NCBI GenBank assembly: GCA_030323885.1 | Contig: CM059190.1 | Span: 90,363,989 to 90,427,988 of the forward strand | DNA: 64,000 nt | Reading direction: 5' to 3' | Source: Branchipolynoe longqiensis | Taxonomy: Eukaryota > Annelida > Polychaeta > Phyllodocida > Polynoidae | In this document: positions 42,060 through 53,202 of the stretch, in pieces | How positions within the stretch are numbered: the stretch's first letter is position 1 | How the letters are laid out: every line of letters begins with the position of its first letter | Notes under the pieces: generated by a model | What the model was told of the DNA's origin: nothing | The model's input: only the letters and a program-made list of their open reading frames with translations | The model's database searches: none | Program-made: the position numbers and the translations under genes

Positions 42060-42732
42060 CTGTCCTGAGACGCGGCGTGGCGACCCAGCTGGAACAGTAA
42101 GTTAAACCACATCATGGCCATATCTATAGGCGAAATAACGAACCTGTCTTCTGCGTACCAGTTTTAACACCAGGCGTGCAGTAAGCTTAAGGATAAGATC
42201 GACAAGTGTAGACGTATCGGCACAGCGAACCGTAACTCAATGAGGGTTTCGGGAAAACCCCCCCCAGATGGAGATCCCCCCACACTCACTCTCTGTATCA
42301 TAGACTTCTCCCTTCTGTGGCTTCTACGCCAACAAATTGGAGAAAATATTATGACACTCGGAGGTACGCCTCAGAAAAAACAATCATAACGACGAAATGG
42401 CTCCAGCCAACGTGTCTCTCCGTTGGGCAACGGGCGGCAATGTAATTCTATCTAAGCGATGAAATGACTCCGGTCAACATGTCTCTCCGTTCGGCAACGG
42501 GCGGCAAAAACAAAATGGATGCCTCAATCTACGGCACCGGATAAACACAACGCTTGTAATAATTACTTATTGCAAGTAAGCCTTGTATTGAAAAGCTAAT
42601 AAGCGTGTGCTATAAGCAATCATAAACAAGTATGACAGTTTATTTTCCGGTACTTACAGTAGAAACTGAGTAATCCGTGGTAAAAACTGATGAGTTGCTC
42701 ATAACGTTCCTCCAGTTATGAGCGGAATATGC
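42060..42732. other. DIRS 5' untranslated region with a 67-bp duplication
   Basis: GTGTCTCTCCGTT-GGCAACG and GGCGGCAA occur at 42410-42440 and 42478-42508 in tandem. No frame of note. Confidence 0.7.
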
Positions 42733-42806
42733 TAATTGCTGAACCCGGATGTTGCTTCCTTCTCCCTCGACCATGAGTAGCCAGAGGCTTAGTACCGAGG
42801 TAAAAT
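42733..42806. repeat. DIRS terminal repeat at the element's 5' end
   Basis: GCTGAACCCGGATGTTGCTT and GAGTAGCCAGAGGCTTAGTA. Inverted relative to 37375-37450 and matched by the internal complementary region. Confidence 0.85.
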
Positions 42807-43150
42807 ATATATATATATATATGCATATGTATGTGTATATATGTGTATATATTTGTATATATATGTATATAAGTATGTATGCTTAACCCGGTGTCACAGC
42901 AAAAAACAAGCGAGTGGGCCGAAGCCGGCGCGCCGACGGTGTATTTATAGACCGCGCAGGACCGATTCACCGCCGGGGGAGGCTCGCAGCAAAAACGTAG
43001 TGCGGAAAACAATAGACCATTTCGTAATAACCCTGGTTAACATTCGAAGAAAAGCATAATGTATTTTACGCCTACCTATTTTTGCATAATTCTTTATGCG
43101 CCCTATATTTGTATATATATGTATATAAGTATGTATGCTTAACCATTCTG
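42807..43150. repeat. TA-rich tract with a 256-bp direct duplication
   Basis: ATTTGTATATATATGTATAT + AAGTATGTATGCTTAACC occurs at 42851-42888 and 43107-43144. The DNA between is GC-richer near its left end (CCGAAGCCGGCGCGCCGACG) and holds a TATTTATAG box near 42942. This may be a tandem duplication or a small insertion; I cannot tell which. Confidence 0.65.
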
Positions 43151-43765
43151 CTTTTATCGTTCTATTGATATGCATATTAATTCCCCGTTCTTGCTTCTGG
43201 CTGCAGCTGGCTGTCTTTCCTGGCCGCCGCCTCTCCCCCTCTCGCCCATCATAGCCATTCCAAGTATTTGTTAATGTGATCCTGCCGGGGTGCCGACAGC
43301 CTATGTAATAAGTGTTCATGGGCTCTGTCCCCGCATATCGCTTTTGTAGTAACTGCTGGTACTCTTATACTTCTATGCTAAGGCTGATGGTATACTCCGC
43401 CGCCGCTGTCACTTATAAACACCCGAGACATTACCCATTATTGTTATTGTCTGTATTAAGAAGGTGGTTACTAGTCCTGAGGATAGGGTTATTCTACGTT
43501 ACTGTAATGTCTACAGTACTCCATCGTCTGCGCAAAAGGCCAATAGTAATAGATATAATAATGAACTATCGTTAGGGGTTCGACCATGACAGTTAGTATA
43601 ATAAGGACCTGCTCGTAATGGGTAAGGAATGGAAGGAATGTCTCAATCATATTATGTTAAGAGCTCACAACTTTATTACTGTTCCTACCAAACACCATTT
43701 AATCTCTTCCAATATCAATCATATGAATAAATACTTCCCCTCCCTTTCCTTCCTTACAACAAATG
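43151..43765. other. No feature recognised
   Basis: About 0.6 kb without a match. Confidence 0.5.
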
Positions 43766-43767
43766 TA

Positions 43768-43993
43768 TACTTGTCGCTTCTTAGCATTAATGCTATCGGG
43801 CAAGGACTGGTTGGCTCAGTGACAGGATAATGTGACTGAGTGGGATATCGGGTAATGGTTTCTGGTGGCCTGATTTCCCAGTGGGGCATCACTAAAAAGC
43901 CACTATGAGTGTGCACTCTCACAAGTCAGTACCCATCCTGATATGACCCTAGGTGTTGTCAGGACGTAAAACCCCAACAACTAACCAACCAAA
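43768..43993 (+). mobile_element. SINE-A, 5'-truncated
   Basis: ACTTGTCGCTTCTTAGCATT to GTCAGGACGTAAAACCCCAA and an AACCAACC tail. The tRNA head is missing. Confidence 0.85.
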
Positions 43994-44425
43994 TCCGCCC
44001 TCTCCACGGACTTTCGCCATTCCCGTCTCCATGTGAAATGGTATGTATTGCACAGGAGGGAGCCTCAAGCCTGAGGGTCATTAGGATGGATCTTCATTAA
44101 TGAAAGTATATGGTTGATACACACCCAACATGCCTGAGGGACTCACAAGTAGAAGCTGCCATCTCCTGTCAACACCTCTAGAAAGTTGCATAACCCGATG
44201 GTTTTGAGTTTCGGTAAGTATTTTTCGAGAAATATATTATGTTGATGGTTACAATCTACCTTACTTTAGTTCGAAGCAACTTTGATTTTAAATGGCTAAC
44301 TTTGGAGATATTTGCATTGCAACCATGCAAAATTAGTTTCGGCATGCATGCCAAAACTCTTACACCATAGGCGTCAGTAGTAAAAGATTCTATTAAATTA
44401 ACTGAACATTCCTTTCTATATTGCA
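43994..44425. other. No gene; contains the recurrent AAAGTTGCATAACCCGATGG motif
   Basis: The motif is at 44172-44191, followed by TTTTGAGTTT as in the modules at 14234 and 14977. Confidence 0.5.
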
Positions 44426-44723
44426 ACATCATCATCATGTTGTCGGTCACGATGCAACAAAGACTGCTTTCATTACTTGATTGTCGCTCTCCATTTAGCT
44501 CTCTGATCTGAGCATGATGTCCATGAGTCAGTCTTAATGTCTCTCAGCTTCGAGTTTCTCTTGATGGTATCCTTGAACCGGAGATGAGGGCACCCTCTCT
44601 TTCTGTAACCAGAAGACAGTTGAGAGTAGATGATCTGCTTTGGTAACCTGTCTGATGACATCCTCATGAGGTGTCCAGTCCACCGGAAGTACTTTTTGAT
44701 GAGAGGATCTTCCATAGAGGGCA
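44426..44723 (-). mobile_element. LINE-1 family 3' fragment, 298 bp
   Basis: CATCATCATCATGTTGTCGG to GATCTTCCATAGAGGGCAAC. The minus frame still reads GHLMRMSSDRLPKQIIYSQL and GYRKRGCPHLRFKDTIKRN. Same 3' end as 20473, truncated at another point. Confidence 0.9.
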
Positions 44724-45127
44724 ACAAATGCTTAATAAGTGCAGTAGTATATAATTCACTAAGACGGAGACATCAGTGGTTTATAGTGGTTTTTTATTGC
44801 TGACACGGAAAGAACCATCAAGTACATTATGGTTGGCTATACGTTCAATAATCTCCCCCGAGCCCTCAGTCTTCCTTTTGGTGTGACCGGGCGGGACTCG
44901 AACCCTCAACCCCACTCGTGTATGGTCTTTTTGAGGTGTGGGTGGGTGGGAGAAGAAAGGTGGTGATGTGGTGCTGATGGCGAGTTAAACGGTTGTGGGG
45001 AGTTGAAGTCAGTTTCTGTATTCGCCACGGGGCATTCCTCAAGGTGGCGCCATGGTAGGGGCAATGGCCGCCGGGTTGGTTTTAGTGTTATCGGTTCAGT
45101 ACAGAGGGCGTCTCCATCGCGAATTAT
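44724..45127. other. No gene; tRNA-like B box near 44890
   Basis: GCGGGACTCGAACCCTCAAC (minus: GGTTCGAGTCCCGC) suggests a SINE head remnant; nothing else is recognised. Confidence 0.4.
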
Positions 45128-45235
45128 TCATGTTATGCTAACATGTACAACGTCGATATGTATGATCAAATCTAGATAATTGTTTCGGTTTTGAAAATGT
45201 GATGCTTTTATGGGACTATGCAGCTTTAAAGAGCT
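45128..45235 (+). repeat. Dispersed repeat (partner 55024-55122)
   Basis: GGTTTTGAAAATGTGATGCT and GGGACTATGCAGCTTTAA correspond to GGTTTTGAAAAATAAATATT and CGGACCATGGAATTTTAA in the partner. This is the family that carries the recurrent motif. Confidence 0.5.
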
Positions 45236-45261
45236 AGCACACGTTGTTCATGTTGTATGTT

Positions 45262-45606
45262 TGTTTGTTTTGTTTGTTGTTGTTTTATGTCCTAGCAACA
45301 TCTAAGGTCATATCAGGATGGGTAGCGACTTGTGACGGTGCGCACTCATGATGACTTTATAATGTTGCCCCACTAGAAGACCAGGCCGCCAGCACCATGA
45401 CCTGATATCCCACTCAGTCACATTATCCTGACACTGAGCCAACCAGTCCTTGTCCTATCCTAATAATGCCAAGCACCAGGCTAGGAAGCAACAAGTATCA
45501 ATTTTTAAATCATTGGTTTGACTCGACCCGGGGTCGAACCCACGACCCCACGATCTACCAACACAGGAGTCAGACGCTCTAAATCATTCGGCCATCCCGT
45601 CCGGTT
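45262..45606 (-). mobile_element. SINE-A, full length, minus strand, type I head
   Basis: Read in reverse, head GGACGGGATGGCCGAATGAT, B box GTGGGTTCGACCCCGGGTCG, full body and a tail AACAAACAAAC. The best preserved type I copy here; the insertion ACGACCCC beside the B box duplicates part of it. Confidence 0.88.
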
Positions 45607-47166
45607 CATGTTGTATTAGGTATCCCAAGTGATTTTCAAAAATAGTTTTGAGTTTGATTTAATGGAGGTCATCTGTTAGTATATTGAATTTGAAATAAAA
45701 TGACACTTCATTTGTGAAAATCGCTCAAATATTAAAGAAGATATGGACTTTTTTAGGTTGTTACTTAATTGTTCCCACCCAAAACTAAAAAGATAGCAAT
45801 TTTGATGGCCCTGAAAATTAAAAGTAACCACCCTATCAGACTTCCTGTGGTTTTCCCTTCAAATCCATGGCCTATATAATGAGAATAAAAAGATCCAGGA
45901 GTATGATGTGGTTACATTTCAAGATATACATCTTCATAAATGCTAAAAATAACAATTTCCTTAACATCACCAATTTCCAAATTTCACTTTGGACCACTTT
46001 TGGGGGCTTGCTTGTGGAAAAGATTGCCACCCCTATTAAATTATTCTGATTTTTCCCTAACCTACTGATAAGTCTTGTCACTGCTATTTTTTTCAGGACT
46101 ACATATGCTTGGGAAAAACTTTAAAAAATAGGTTTAAAATGGTGCAGAGCTCAATTTGACAAGTGATACAATCCGGTAAAAGGAAATGCCCAACTTTGAG
46201 CAAGCTTAAAATGGCCCAGAAAAGCACCCGTACAAGATAATTGCATGAAATCTTCAGGCTATACTATCTTCAATATGCTCTTTCTGTTTATATTATATAC
46301 AATACAATTTGATACATGTGAATGTCTAAACAAAAAATGTTTTCACACCCTGTGTGTGGATGTGTGTGTGTGTTTATGGAGCAGTCAGTCTTACACTAAT
46401 TAATACCAGACAACACTGGCACATTGCATAACAACTTTAGCACTCAATTATTAAGTAGACCTAACATTTATTTTGTCTCACATTCATTCCTTCACGCCGT
46501 GCATTTCTAAGAATCATGACAACTTATTCATTTTTAGACAAAAAAATCTTTATTTTCATGTACAAACCTAAGTTATGCATTATTCGGTTCAAAAATGGTG
46601 GTTAATTGAAACATTTAAATTAAAATTTAAAATAGATAGACAAAGAATTTATTCAAGAACAAAACATGAATGTATGGCCTGTCATATTGGCAACAAAAGG
46701 ATACCATTGACATGATAATGCTAGCTCTGGTGAATGGGCGCCAGAGGTTTGAAGAAGCAGTGCATAAGTTAGTTGAAACAAAAGGTGATTTTCTACATAA
46801 ATGGACTTTACAAAGCATTGGTATTCTTTAGCTGAGCAAAGTCATATCCTAATGTGGATGGTACTATTAGAAAGAATAAATATAACGCTTTACTTTGTTT
46901 TCAATTTCATTTCAATTGGTGAACAACTTAGAACACACGAACAGATTGAAAATGATGAATTTTAAGGCTCCACACATAGATTATTGCGATAACCCCCTTC
47001 CTACACTTAACCTGAACACCTGACTATGGCTCCACCTTCCGTCAGCTATAGCCAACTCCCCATAGTCCCTTATGTCTAGCAGCTATCTCTGCTGTCTGTG
47101 GCGCCATCTTACAGACACAGGAGACAACAGCGACTGACCAACAGCTGACCAATGCATGACAACAGT
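45607..47166. other. No feature recognised (1.56 kb)
   Basis: AT-rich, only short frames. ACCCAATTG-type matches to other parts are not convincing. Confidence 0.5.
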
Positions 47167-47465
47167 TACGCCCTTGCAACATTAAAAGTCATATCAGGAT
47201 GGGTACCGATTTGTAACAGTGCACACTCACAGCGAGTTTATAGTGCTGTCCCACTGGGAGACTAAGCCACCAGCACCATGACCTGATATCCCACTCAGTC
47301 ACATTATTCTGACACTGAGCCAACCAGTCCTTGCCCTATCCTAATAATGCAGGTCGCCTAGCTAGGAAGCGAGAAGTATACATTTTTAAGTCATTGGTTT
47401 GACTCGACGCGATCTACCAAAAAAGGGAGACGGACGCTCAACTCATTCGGCCATCCCATCTGGTT
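47167..47465 (-). mobile_element. SINE-A, minus strand, B box deleted
   Basis: CAACATTAAAAGTCATATCA to GGTTTGACTCGACGCGATCT; the GGTTCGAACC segment is missing. Ends TCATTCGGCCATCCCATCTG. Confidence 0.85.
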
Positions 47466-48233
47466 AAAATCTTATTGGTAATGACCATTGTTTAGGCAGC
47501 GATGGTTTCAGTCCAGATCGTGTATTCCCATAAATTCCGAATTTTCACAGTGGGTGCTGACATTGGGAATCAAATCACTTCAACACCAAAGACTTGTATT
47601 ACCGTCTCCGAGAAACATGATCTAACCCTCCCTTTGGGCTTTGACAAGTGCGCTTCCTGACCGCGGCCTGGTGACTCCAGAGAGGTGGTGGTGATTTAAC
47701 TCTCCTGCTCTAACCACTCAGACACAATCTGCTGAGTCAGCAGAAATGATCCCTGAAAACGTTGGTTTCAATAGGAATTAGATCAAGTGCACGATGCTCT
47801 CCTTGGATAGTTAACAGCTGCATAGTCTGATAAAATCATCAAATTTGCAAAACCAAAACAATCATCTAGAATCTTTGATTCAACATATCTAACGTAGATA
47901 CCGGTGCTCTTATTAAGTATTTGTTAGCACATAGAACGGGATGAGGATGCAGTTTAATAGAATTTTTACTGCAGAATCCTATGGTGTCAGAGTTTGGGTT
48001 CGCTTGCTAAAATTAATTTGACATGTTTGCACTTTTAATATCTTAACACTTAGCCATTTGAAATAAAAGGTACTTCAATCAAAAGTGAGGTAGCTTATGA
48101 TGATCAACCTAATTACAGAAAATTAAAGCCATCGAACTATGCAACTTCAATCAAAAGTAATAATATCTCTATTTTTTTTCAAAGTCCTTTTTTAAAATAA
48201 TAATGTGTCATTACGATCATATATGCACAGCCT
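47466..48233. other. No gene; possible decayed tRNA-like sequence
   Basis: GCTCTAACCACTCAGACACA near 47700 is an A-box complement, but no adjacent B box is clear. Otherwise unrecognised. Confidence 0.35.
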
Positions 48234-48242
48234 ATCAGAGAT

Positions 48243-48650
48243 TAGATAAAAGATTCACTCGGTACTTGTAGTACACAGGTGAACGACAACATAGCGTAAA
48301 TACGGGCTAAAATAGCTTTAGTATGGAACAGGAAGTAGAAACTGTGGTTCCATGATCAAATGGCTACATATATTGGCACAGATTTGGTGAAATGGGAGAG
48401 AAAGCAAAAAGACAAGATGGCGGCCTTAAAATGCTATCGATTTCAATTTTAAATCATATTAAACTAGCTATTTTATTATATTTTTCAACTCAAAGGTAGC
48501 AGGTAAATATGAAGACATCTACAAAGAATAAATGTTGCTTCTTAGATTTTGAAATTAGGCTCTCATTTCATTAACCCGCTTTTTCAACCGTTTTTATATA
48601 GGGTTGGTATTCACCCGTGTACTGCGAGTACCCGGTGAATCCTTTATCTA
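48243..48650. mobile_element. Mutator-like MITE, copy A (408 bp)
   Basis: The ends TAGATAAAAGATTCACTCGG and (complement) TAGATAAAGGATTCACCGGG are inverted repeats of about 40 bp. The 9-bp duplication ATCAGAGAT flanks both sides (48234-48242 and 48651-48659). Interior includes AAAGACAAGATGGCGGCC and is non-coding. Long inverted ends with 9-bp duplications fit the Mutator (MULE) pattern. Confidence 0.9.
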
Positions 48651-48659
48651 ATCAGAGAT

Positions 48660-49111
48660 CAGTGGTGGAACTAGCAACATTCCATTAAATAAACATTTCT
48701 GAAGTCTCCCCATGCAAAATGCCTCAACAATACGGTAGTGTACACCAACGTCACAGTTTGAAAGGGTATTCGGTTTAAAATGGGGCTTTTCGCAATGTGT
48801 TTGCATCAAAGTTAAAAGGCAAGCCTGAAATCTTGTCTGAATTTCTGGCTTGCTTCTGTGTGTGAAGTAGCTCAAGCAAGGATTCCTTCATGAATCATTG
48901 TCGTGAATATGTTATGTTTGATAGTATACATTACCCTATGCACTAACAAATTAACAAGCAATTAAACATGGGTACACTCTCAATCAGGCAGAAATGCATG
49001 CGCATGCGCATTGGGAAAAGCCCCGTTTTAAGCAGGGTACCTTTTTAAACTGCTACACCGGACCAAATAAGCCTCTTCTGGGATAGGGTCTGTTGGTCCC
49101 CGAGGAGAGAC
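48660..49111. other. No feature recognised
   Basis: Unique-looking DNA. Confidence 0.5.
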
Positions 49112-49187
49112 TGGACCTTGGACTTGGCGTGCTTACACAACCGGAAATGGAGCAGTTTTCTCTCCCAGCCCAGTTATTCACGATAGG
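49112..49187 (+). repeat. Dispersed repeat (partner 54402-54480)
   Basis: GGACCTTGGACTTGGCGTGC, ACAACCGGAAATGG and CTCTCCCAGCCCAGTTATTC parallel the partner's GAAGCTTGGACCTGGTGTGC, ACAACCGGAAGTGA and CCTCCCAACCCTATTCTTA. Confidence 0.5.
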
Positions 49188-49227
49188 ACCAAGACTTTAA
49201 GTTCTCTTTGAACATATAATACTGTCG

Positions 49228-49440
49228 TTGGCGTGATGAGAATGGGAAACATTGCGCCTAGAGCAGGATTCGAACCCACACCTGTTGTCATTCTGGGACT
49301 GGCATGCTGTCATGCTAGCCATTACACTACCTAGGCTCGCTGATGCAATCACCCTATCCATACTGACCGGTATATATTGCTCCTTGTCTGAGAGGTCAGT
49401 GCAGACTACTACAGTTTTCCCTCTGGAATTGTAAGTCAAT
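49228..49440 (-). mobile_element. SINE-B, minus strand, diverged
   Basis: GATGAGAATGGGAAACATTG, GAGCAGGATTCGAACCCACA and GAGAGGTCAGTGCAGACTAC, followed by the leader complement CTCTGGAATTGTAAGTCAAT. Confidence 0.8.
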
Positions 49441-49493
49441 TAAATGATTCATTACTACATTTGTCCTGCTGGAATACACGATATTCACGCGCA

Positions 49494-49975
49494 TGTGCTG
49501 TGGCAATGGTCCCACAACCGTAGTGTTCGTCGTCGCCATCAGATGTCGCATGCATTGTAAATTTTGTTTATTAATAGTGACTGACTAGTGTGGTACCCTC
49601 CTAAAGTTATCAAAAGGGTCCAAACATGAAATTTTTATTTTTGTTGGAAGCTCCAATGAATGACCCAAAATCAATATATACTTTTGGAATTTTCAAAATA
49701 TCCCAAAATTTGGCTGACATATGTGCATTTGAAAGTTAGTAATTTCTATAGCTTTTGTATGTGCTGTGGCAACGGTCCCACAACCGTAGTGTTCGTCATC
49801 GCCGTCAGATGTCGCATGCGTTGTGAATATTGTGCATTGTAAGTCTTTTTAAATGATTCATGACTAGACTTGTCCCTCTGGAATTGTAAGTCTTTTAAAT
49901 GAGTCCTTACTTCGGTTGTCCCACTGGAATTGTAAGTCTTTTAAATGATTCAAATTCATAAGTAATGTAATGCTT
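49494..49975. repeat. Direct duplication and leader-like tandem repeats
   Basis: TGTGCTGTGGCAA(T/C)GGTCCC + ACAACCGTAGTGTTCGTC occurs at 49496 and 49759. GGAATTGTAAGTC-TTTTAAAT occurs near 49838, 49885 and 49929 at about 47-bp spacing and is the complement of the SINE-B 5' leader. Confidence 0.75.
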
Positions 49976-50284
49976 ACAAGTGCATATGCATTTGGAGGAG
50001 GAGTGGGTGGGTAGGGGACTGGTGATGTCTGTCTTGACTACAGAGGGGCCTGGGAAGGTTGCACGTGGCTACGGCGGGTCACGTGTCACAGGAGGGTGGG
50101 GGAAGCGGTGGTGGGAGGGTGGGGAAGGGGTAGGGGAGGGTTGTACGAGCTGCGGGGGTGGGGGTTCAGACATGGAGCCGATCGAACAGCCGAACAGGGC
50201 CTTTGAGAAGGCCATGTGGTGGTCTAAGTCCGATGTGGTACAGACCACACTGACCCCGACACCCGCCCTGATATAACCCCGACA

Positions 50285-51430
50285 CCTCCCCCCCCCACCA
50301 CCATGATACCCACCACAACACCACCTCGACACCACCCCAACACCACCCCGACACCACCCTACGCCACCCGGACACCACCCCTACACCACCCCGACACCAC
50401 CCTACACCACCCGGACACAACCCCTACACCACCCCTACCCACCCCTACACCACCCCAACACCACCCCTACAACACGAAGACACCACCCCTACACCACCCC
50501 GACACCACCCCTACACCACCCCTATACCACCCCGACACCACCCCACCACCATCCTGTGACCACCTTGACACCACCCCAACACCACCCCACCACCACCCCA
50601 ACAACACCCCACACCACCGAACACCACCCCAACCCCACCCTAACACCACCCGGACACCACCTCATCCACCGACACCACCCCTAACCACCCCGACACACCC
50701 CTACACCACCTAAACCCCTAAACCACCCCAACAAACCTACACCACCAAGCACCCACCCCTACACCACCCCGACACCACCCTACACCACCCACTACCCTCC
50801 CCCGAACCACCCCACCCACCATCTGTGACCACCTTGAAACCACCCCACCACCACCCAACACCACCCACTACCACCCCAGTACCACCCCAACACCACCCCA
50901 CACCACCAACACCACCCTAACACCACTCCGCCACCACCCAAACACCACCCCAACACCACCCTGCAACAACCTTGGCACCATCCCAACACCACCCCAATAC
51001 CACTTGAAACCACCCGAACACGACCGAACACCACCCCAGCACTACCCCAACACCACCACGACACCACCGCGACACCACCCGGCACCACCCCGACATCACC
51101 GCGACACCACCCCGACATCACCCAACACCACCCAAACACCCCTACACCATCCCAACACCACCCCAACACCACCCCAACACCACCCCAACACCACCCCAAC
51201 ACCATCCCCCACCACAACACCACCCCAACACCACCCCAACACCACCCCAACACCACCCCAACACCACCCAAACACCACGAGACCTCCCTGACACCACCCC
51301 AAACACCACCCGACACCACCCCAACACCACTCTGGCACCAATCCAACACCACCCCGACACCACCCAACACCACCCAACACCACCCAACACCACCCCAACA
51401 CCCGGACATCTCCCCAATACCAGCCCAACA
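50285..51430. repeat. 11-12-bp minisatellite (ACCACCCCAAC)n
   Basis: About 100 units, with the plus strand nearly free of G and T. Thr/Pro or Gly/Val/Trp frames here are artefacts of the array. Confidence 0.95.
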
Positions 51431-51663
51431 CCCCAAGAGGCTCACTCTGTCTGGCTGGATGATCACTTTCTCTTTTTGCAAAACTAACGTGAAACTGTTG
51501 GAATTGGAGTTAGGCAATCGGCATTTTTACTGTGGGTGTATTTTAAAAGAAGAACAAATGACCGAAATGAATCACGACAGAACACAGCAATACACCCAAT
51601 AGCCGCCACACTAGCAACAGTGTGCTTACTCAAACTGTCGCTCTTACTACTCCACCCAATCAC

Positions 51664-51700
51664 AGGACTAGACGGGGTGGCCGAATGAGTTGAGAGTAGA
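51664..51700 (+). mobile_element. SINE-A head fragment
   Basis: GACGGGGTGGCCGAATGAGT + TGAGAGTAGATCTATC, the type I tRNA-like head without body. The 30-bp array begins just after. Confidence 0.7.
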
Positions 51701-51714
51701 TCTATCAACAAAGC

Positions 51715-52730
51715 AGGCAATCACTACGTTGCTATCAAGAACGCACCCAATCACCACATCGCTATCAGCAATGTACACAATCACCATGCTGCAATCAGTA
51801 ATGCATGCAATCATCACACTACTATGATGAACAACATACAATTATCCAACCACCACATTGCTATTAGGAATGCATCGGATCACCATATTACTATAATCAA
51901 TGTACCTAATCACCATACTACTATCATCAATGCACGCAATTACCCCGCTGTTATCAACAAGGCACCCCATCACCACATTGCTATCAACAATGTATCTAAT
52001 TACCACATTGCTATTAACAATGCACCCAACTACCACACTGTTATCAATAAGTCACCGTATTACGACATTGCTATCAACAATACACCCAATCATCACACTG
52101 CTATTAACAATGCACCCAATTACCAGATGGCTATTAACGATGCACTCAATTACCGCATTGCTATCAATAATGCACTCAACCACCACACGGCTATCAACAA
52201 TAAACCTACCCACCATCATGCTATCAATAATGCACCCAATTACCACACTGCTATAAACAGTGCACACGATTATCATATTGATATCACCCGTGCCCCAATT
52301 ACTAAATTGCTATCAACAATGCGCCCAATTACCATGTTGCTATTAACAATGCACCCAATTATCACGTTGCTATTAACAATGCACCCAATTACCACACTGC
52401 TATTAACAACTCACCCACTCGCCACACTGCGATCATCAATGCACCCAATTACCACATTGCTATCAACAATGCACCCAATCGCCACACTGCTCTCAACAAT
52501 GCACCCAATTACCACATTGCTATCAACAATGTGCCCAATTGCCACACTGCTCTGAACAACGTGCCCACTTACCACACTGCTATCACCAATGCACCCAACG
52601 CCACCTTGCTATCAACAACGAACCCAACCACCACGGTACTACCAACAATGCACCCAATAATTACATGGCTATTAACAATGCACCTTATAACTGCAACACT
52701 GCTATCAACAATGAAAGCATAACTCAGACT
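51715..52730. repeat. 30-bp minisatellite
   Basis: Unit CAATGCACCCAATTACCACA + TTGCTATCAA, about 34 copies. 30 is divisible by 3, so a 243-residue Asn/His/Ile frame appears; it is an artefact. Confidence 0.95.
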
Positions 52731-52817
52731 GCTCCCCACAATGCGTGGGCCCCCATCAGGCGTCCACTACAATATATCAATTTAAGGCGATTGATGCATG
52801 ATGTGGATATTGTGTGT

Positions 52818-53092
52818 GAGTCAGGATCACAAAAATAGGCCAATTGGGGAAAGTTGTTGGCGTCGTGCATTGGATGTCGGCATCAAACAGTATAATTATA
52901 GTTTAGCATTGACAGAGGTATTGGAAAGTCCATAAATGTATCCTGAATATAAAGGTAGAGAAAATACAACAACCTTATTTGTTTCTAGGATAATTTAATA
53001 TAAAACAAATACATTCACTACACTTTAAGAATTGCGATGCCGACATCTTAAATAGACCACCAATTGGCCCATTTTCGTGAGGCTGACTCGTG
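52818..53092. mobile_element. MITE family GAGTCAG, monomeric copy
   Basis: GAGTCAGGATCACAAAAATA at the left and CATTTTCGTGAGGCTGACTC at the right are inverted ends. One interior monomer with GACAGAGGTATTGGAAAGTC and ACAACCTTATTTGTTTCTAG. Compare 24003-24480. Confidence 0.85.
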
Positions 53093-53202
53093 TACACAAT
53101 GTCGCTGCTAATGGTTCATTTCAACCAACTTCTCATCAAAGTGATATATCATCGAATATTGTGGGTGAATAGATAACCACCCCTGCTGCTTACTAACCTG
53201 TG
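53093..53202. other. No feature recognised
   Basis: Short unique stretch; TGTG at 53199-53202 is the left target duplication of the next element. Confidence 0.5.

Larger units (their letters stand above)
37331..42806 (-). mobile_element. DIRS-type retrotransposon, near full length (about 5.5 kb)
   Basis: From the minus-strand 5' end (42806): inverted terminal repeat, gag-like frame (41844-40647), overlapping RT/RNase H (40809-39148), a conserved downstream domain (39147-38870), tyrosine recombinase (38899-37805), internal complementary region (37553-37695) and opposite terminal repeat (37331-37450). That gene order, recombinase and terminal architecture define DIRS elements, which integrate through a circular intermediate rather than an integrase. 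It sits in a (TA)n tract with no obvious target duplication, as expected for DIRS. It is probably inactive: gag frameshift, one stop codon after RNase H, YIDE at the RT active site. Confidence 0.92.

Noticed and set aside
51824..52555. 243-codon Asn/His/Ile-rich frame
   Set aside because: Translation of a 30-bp repeat; units drift between frames without conservation.
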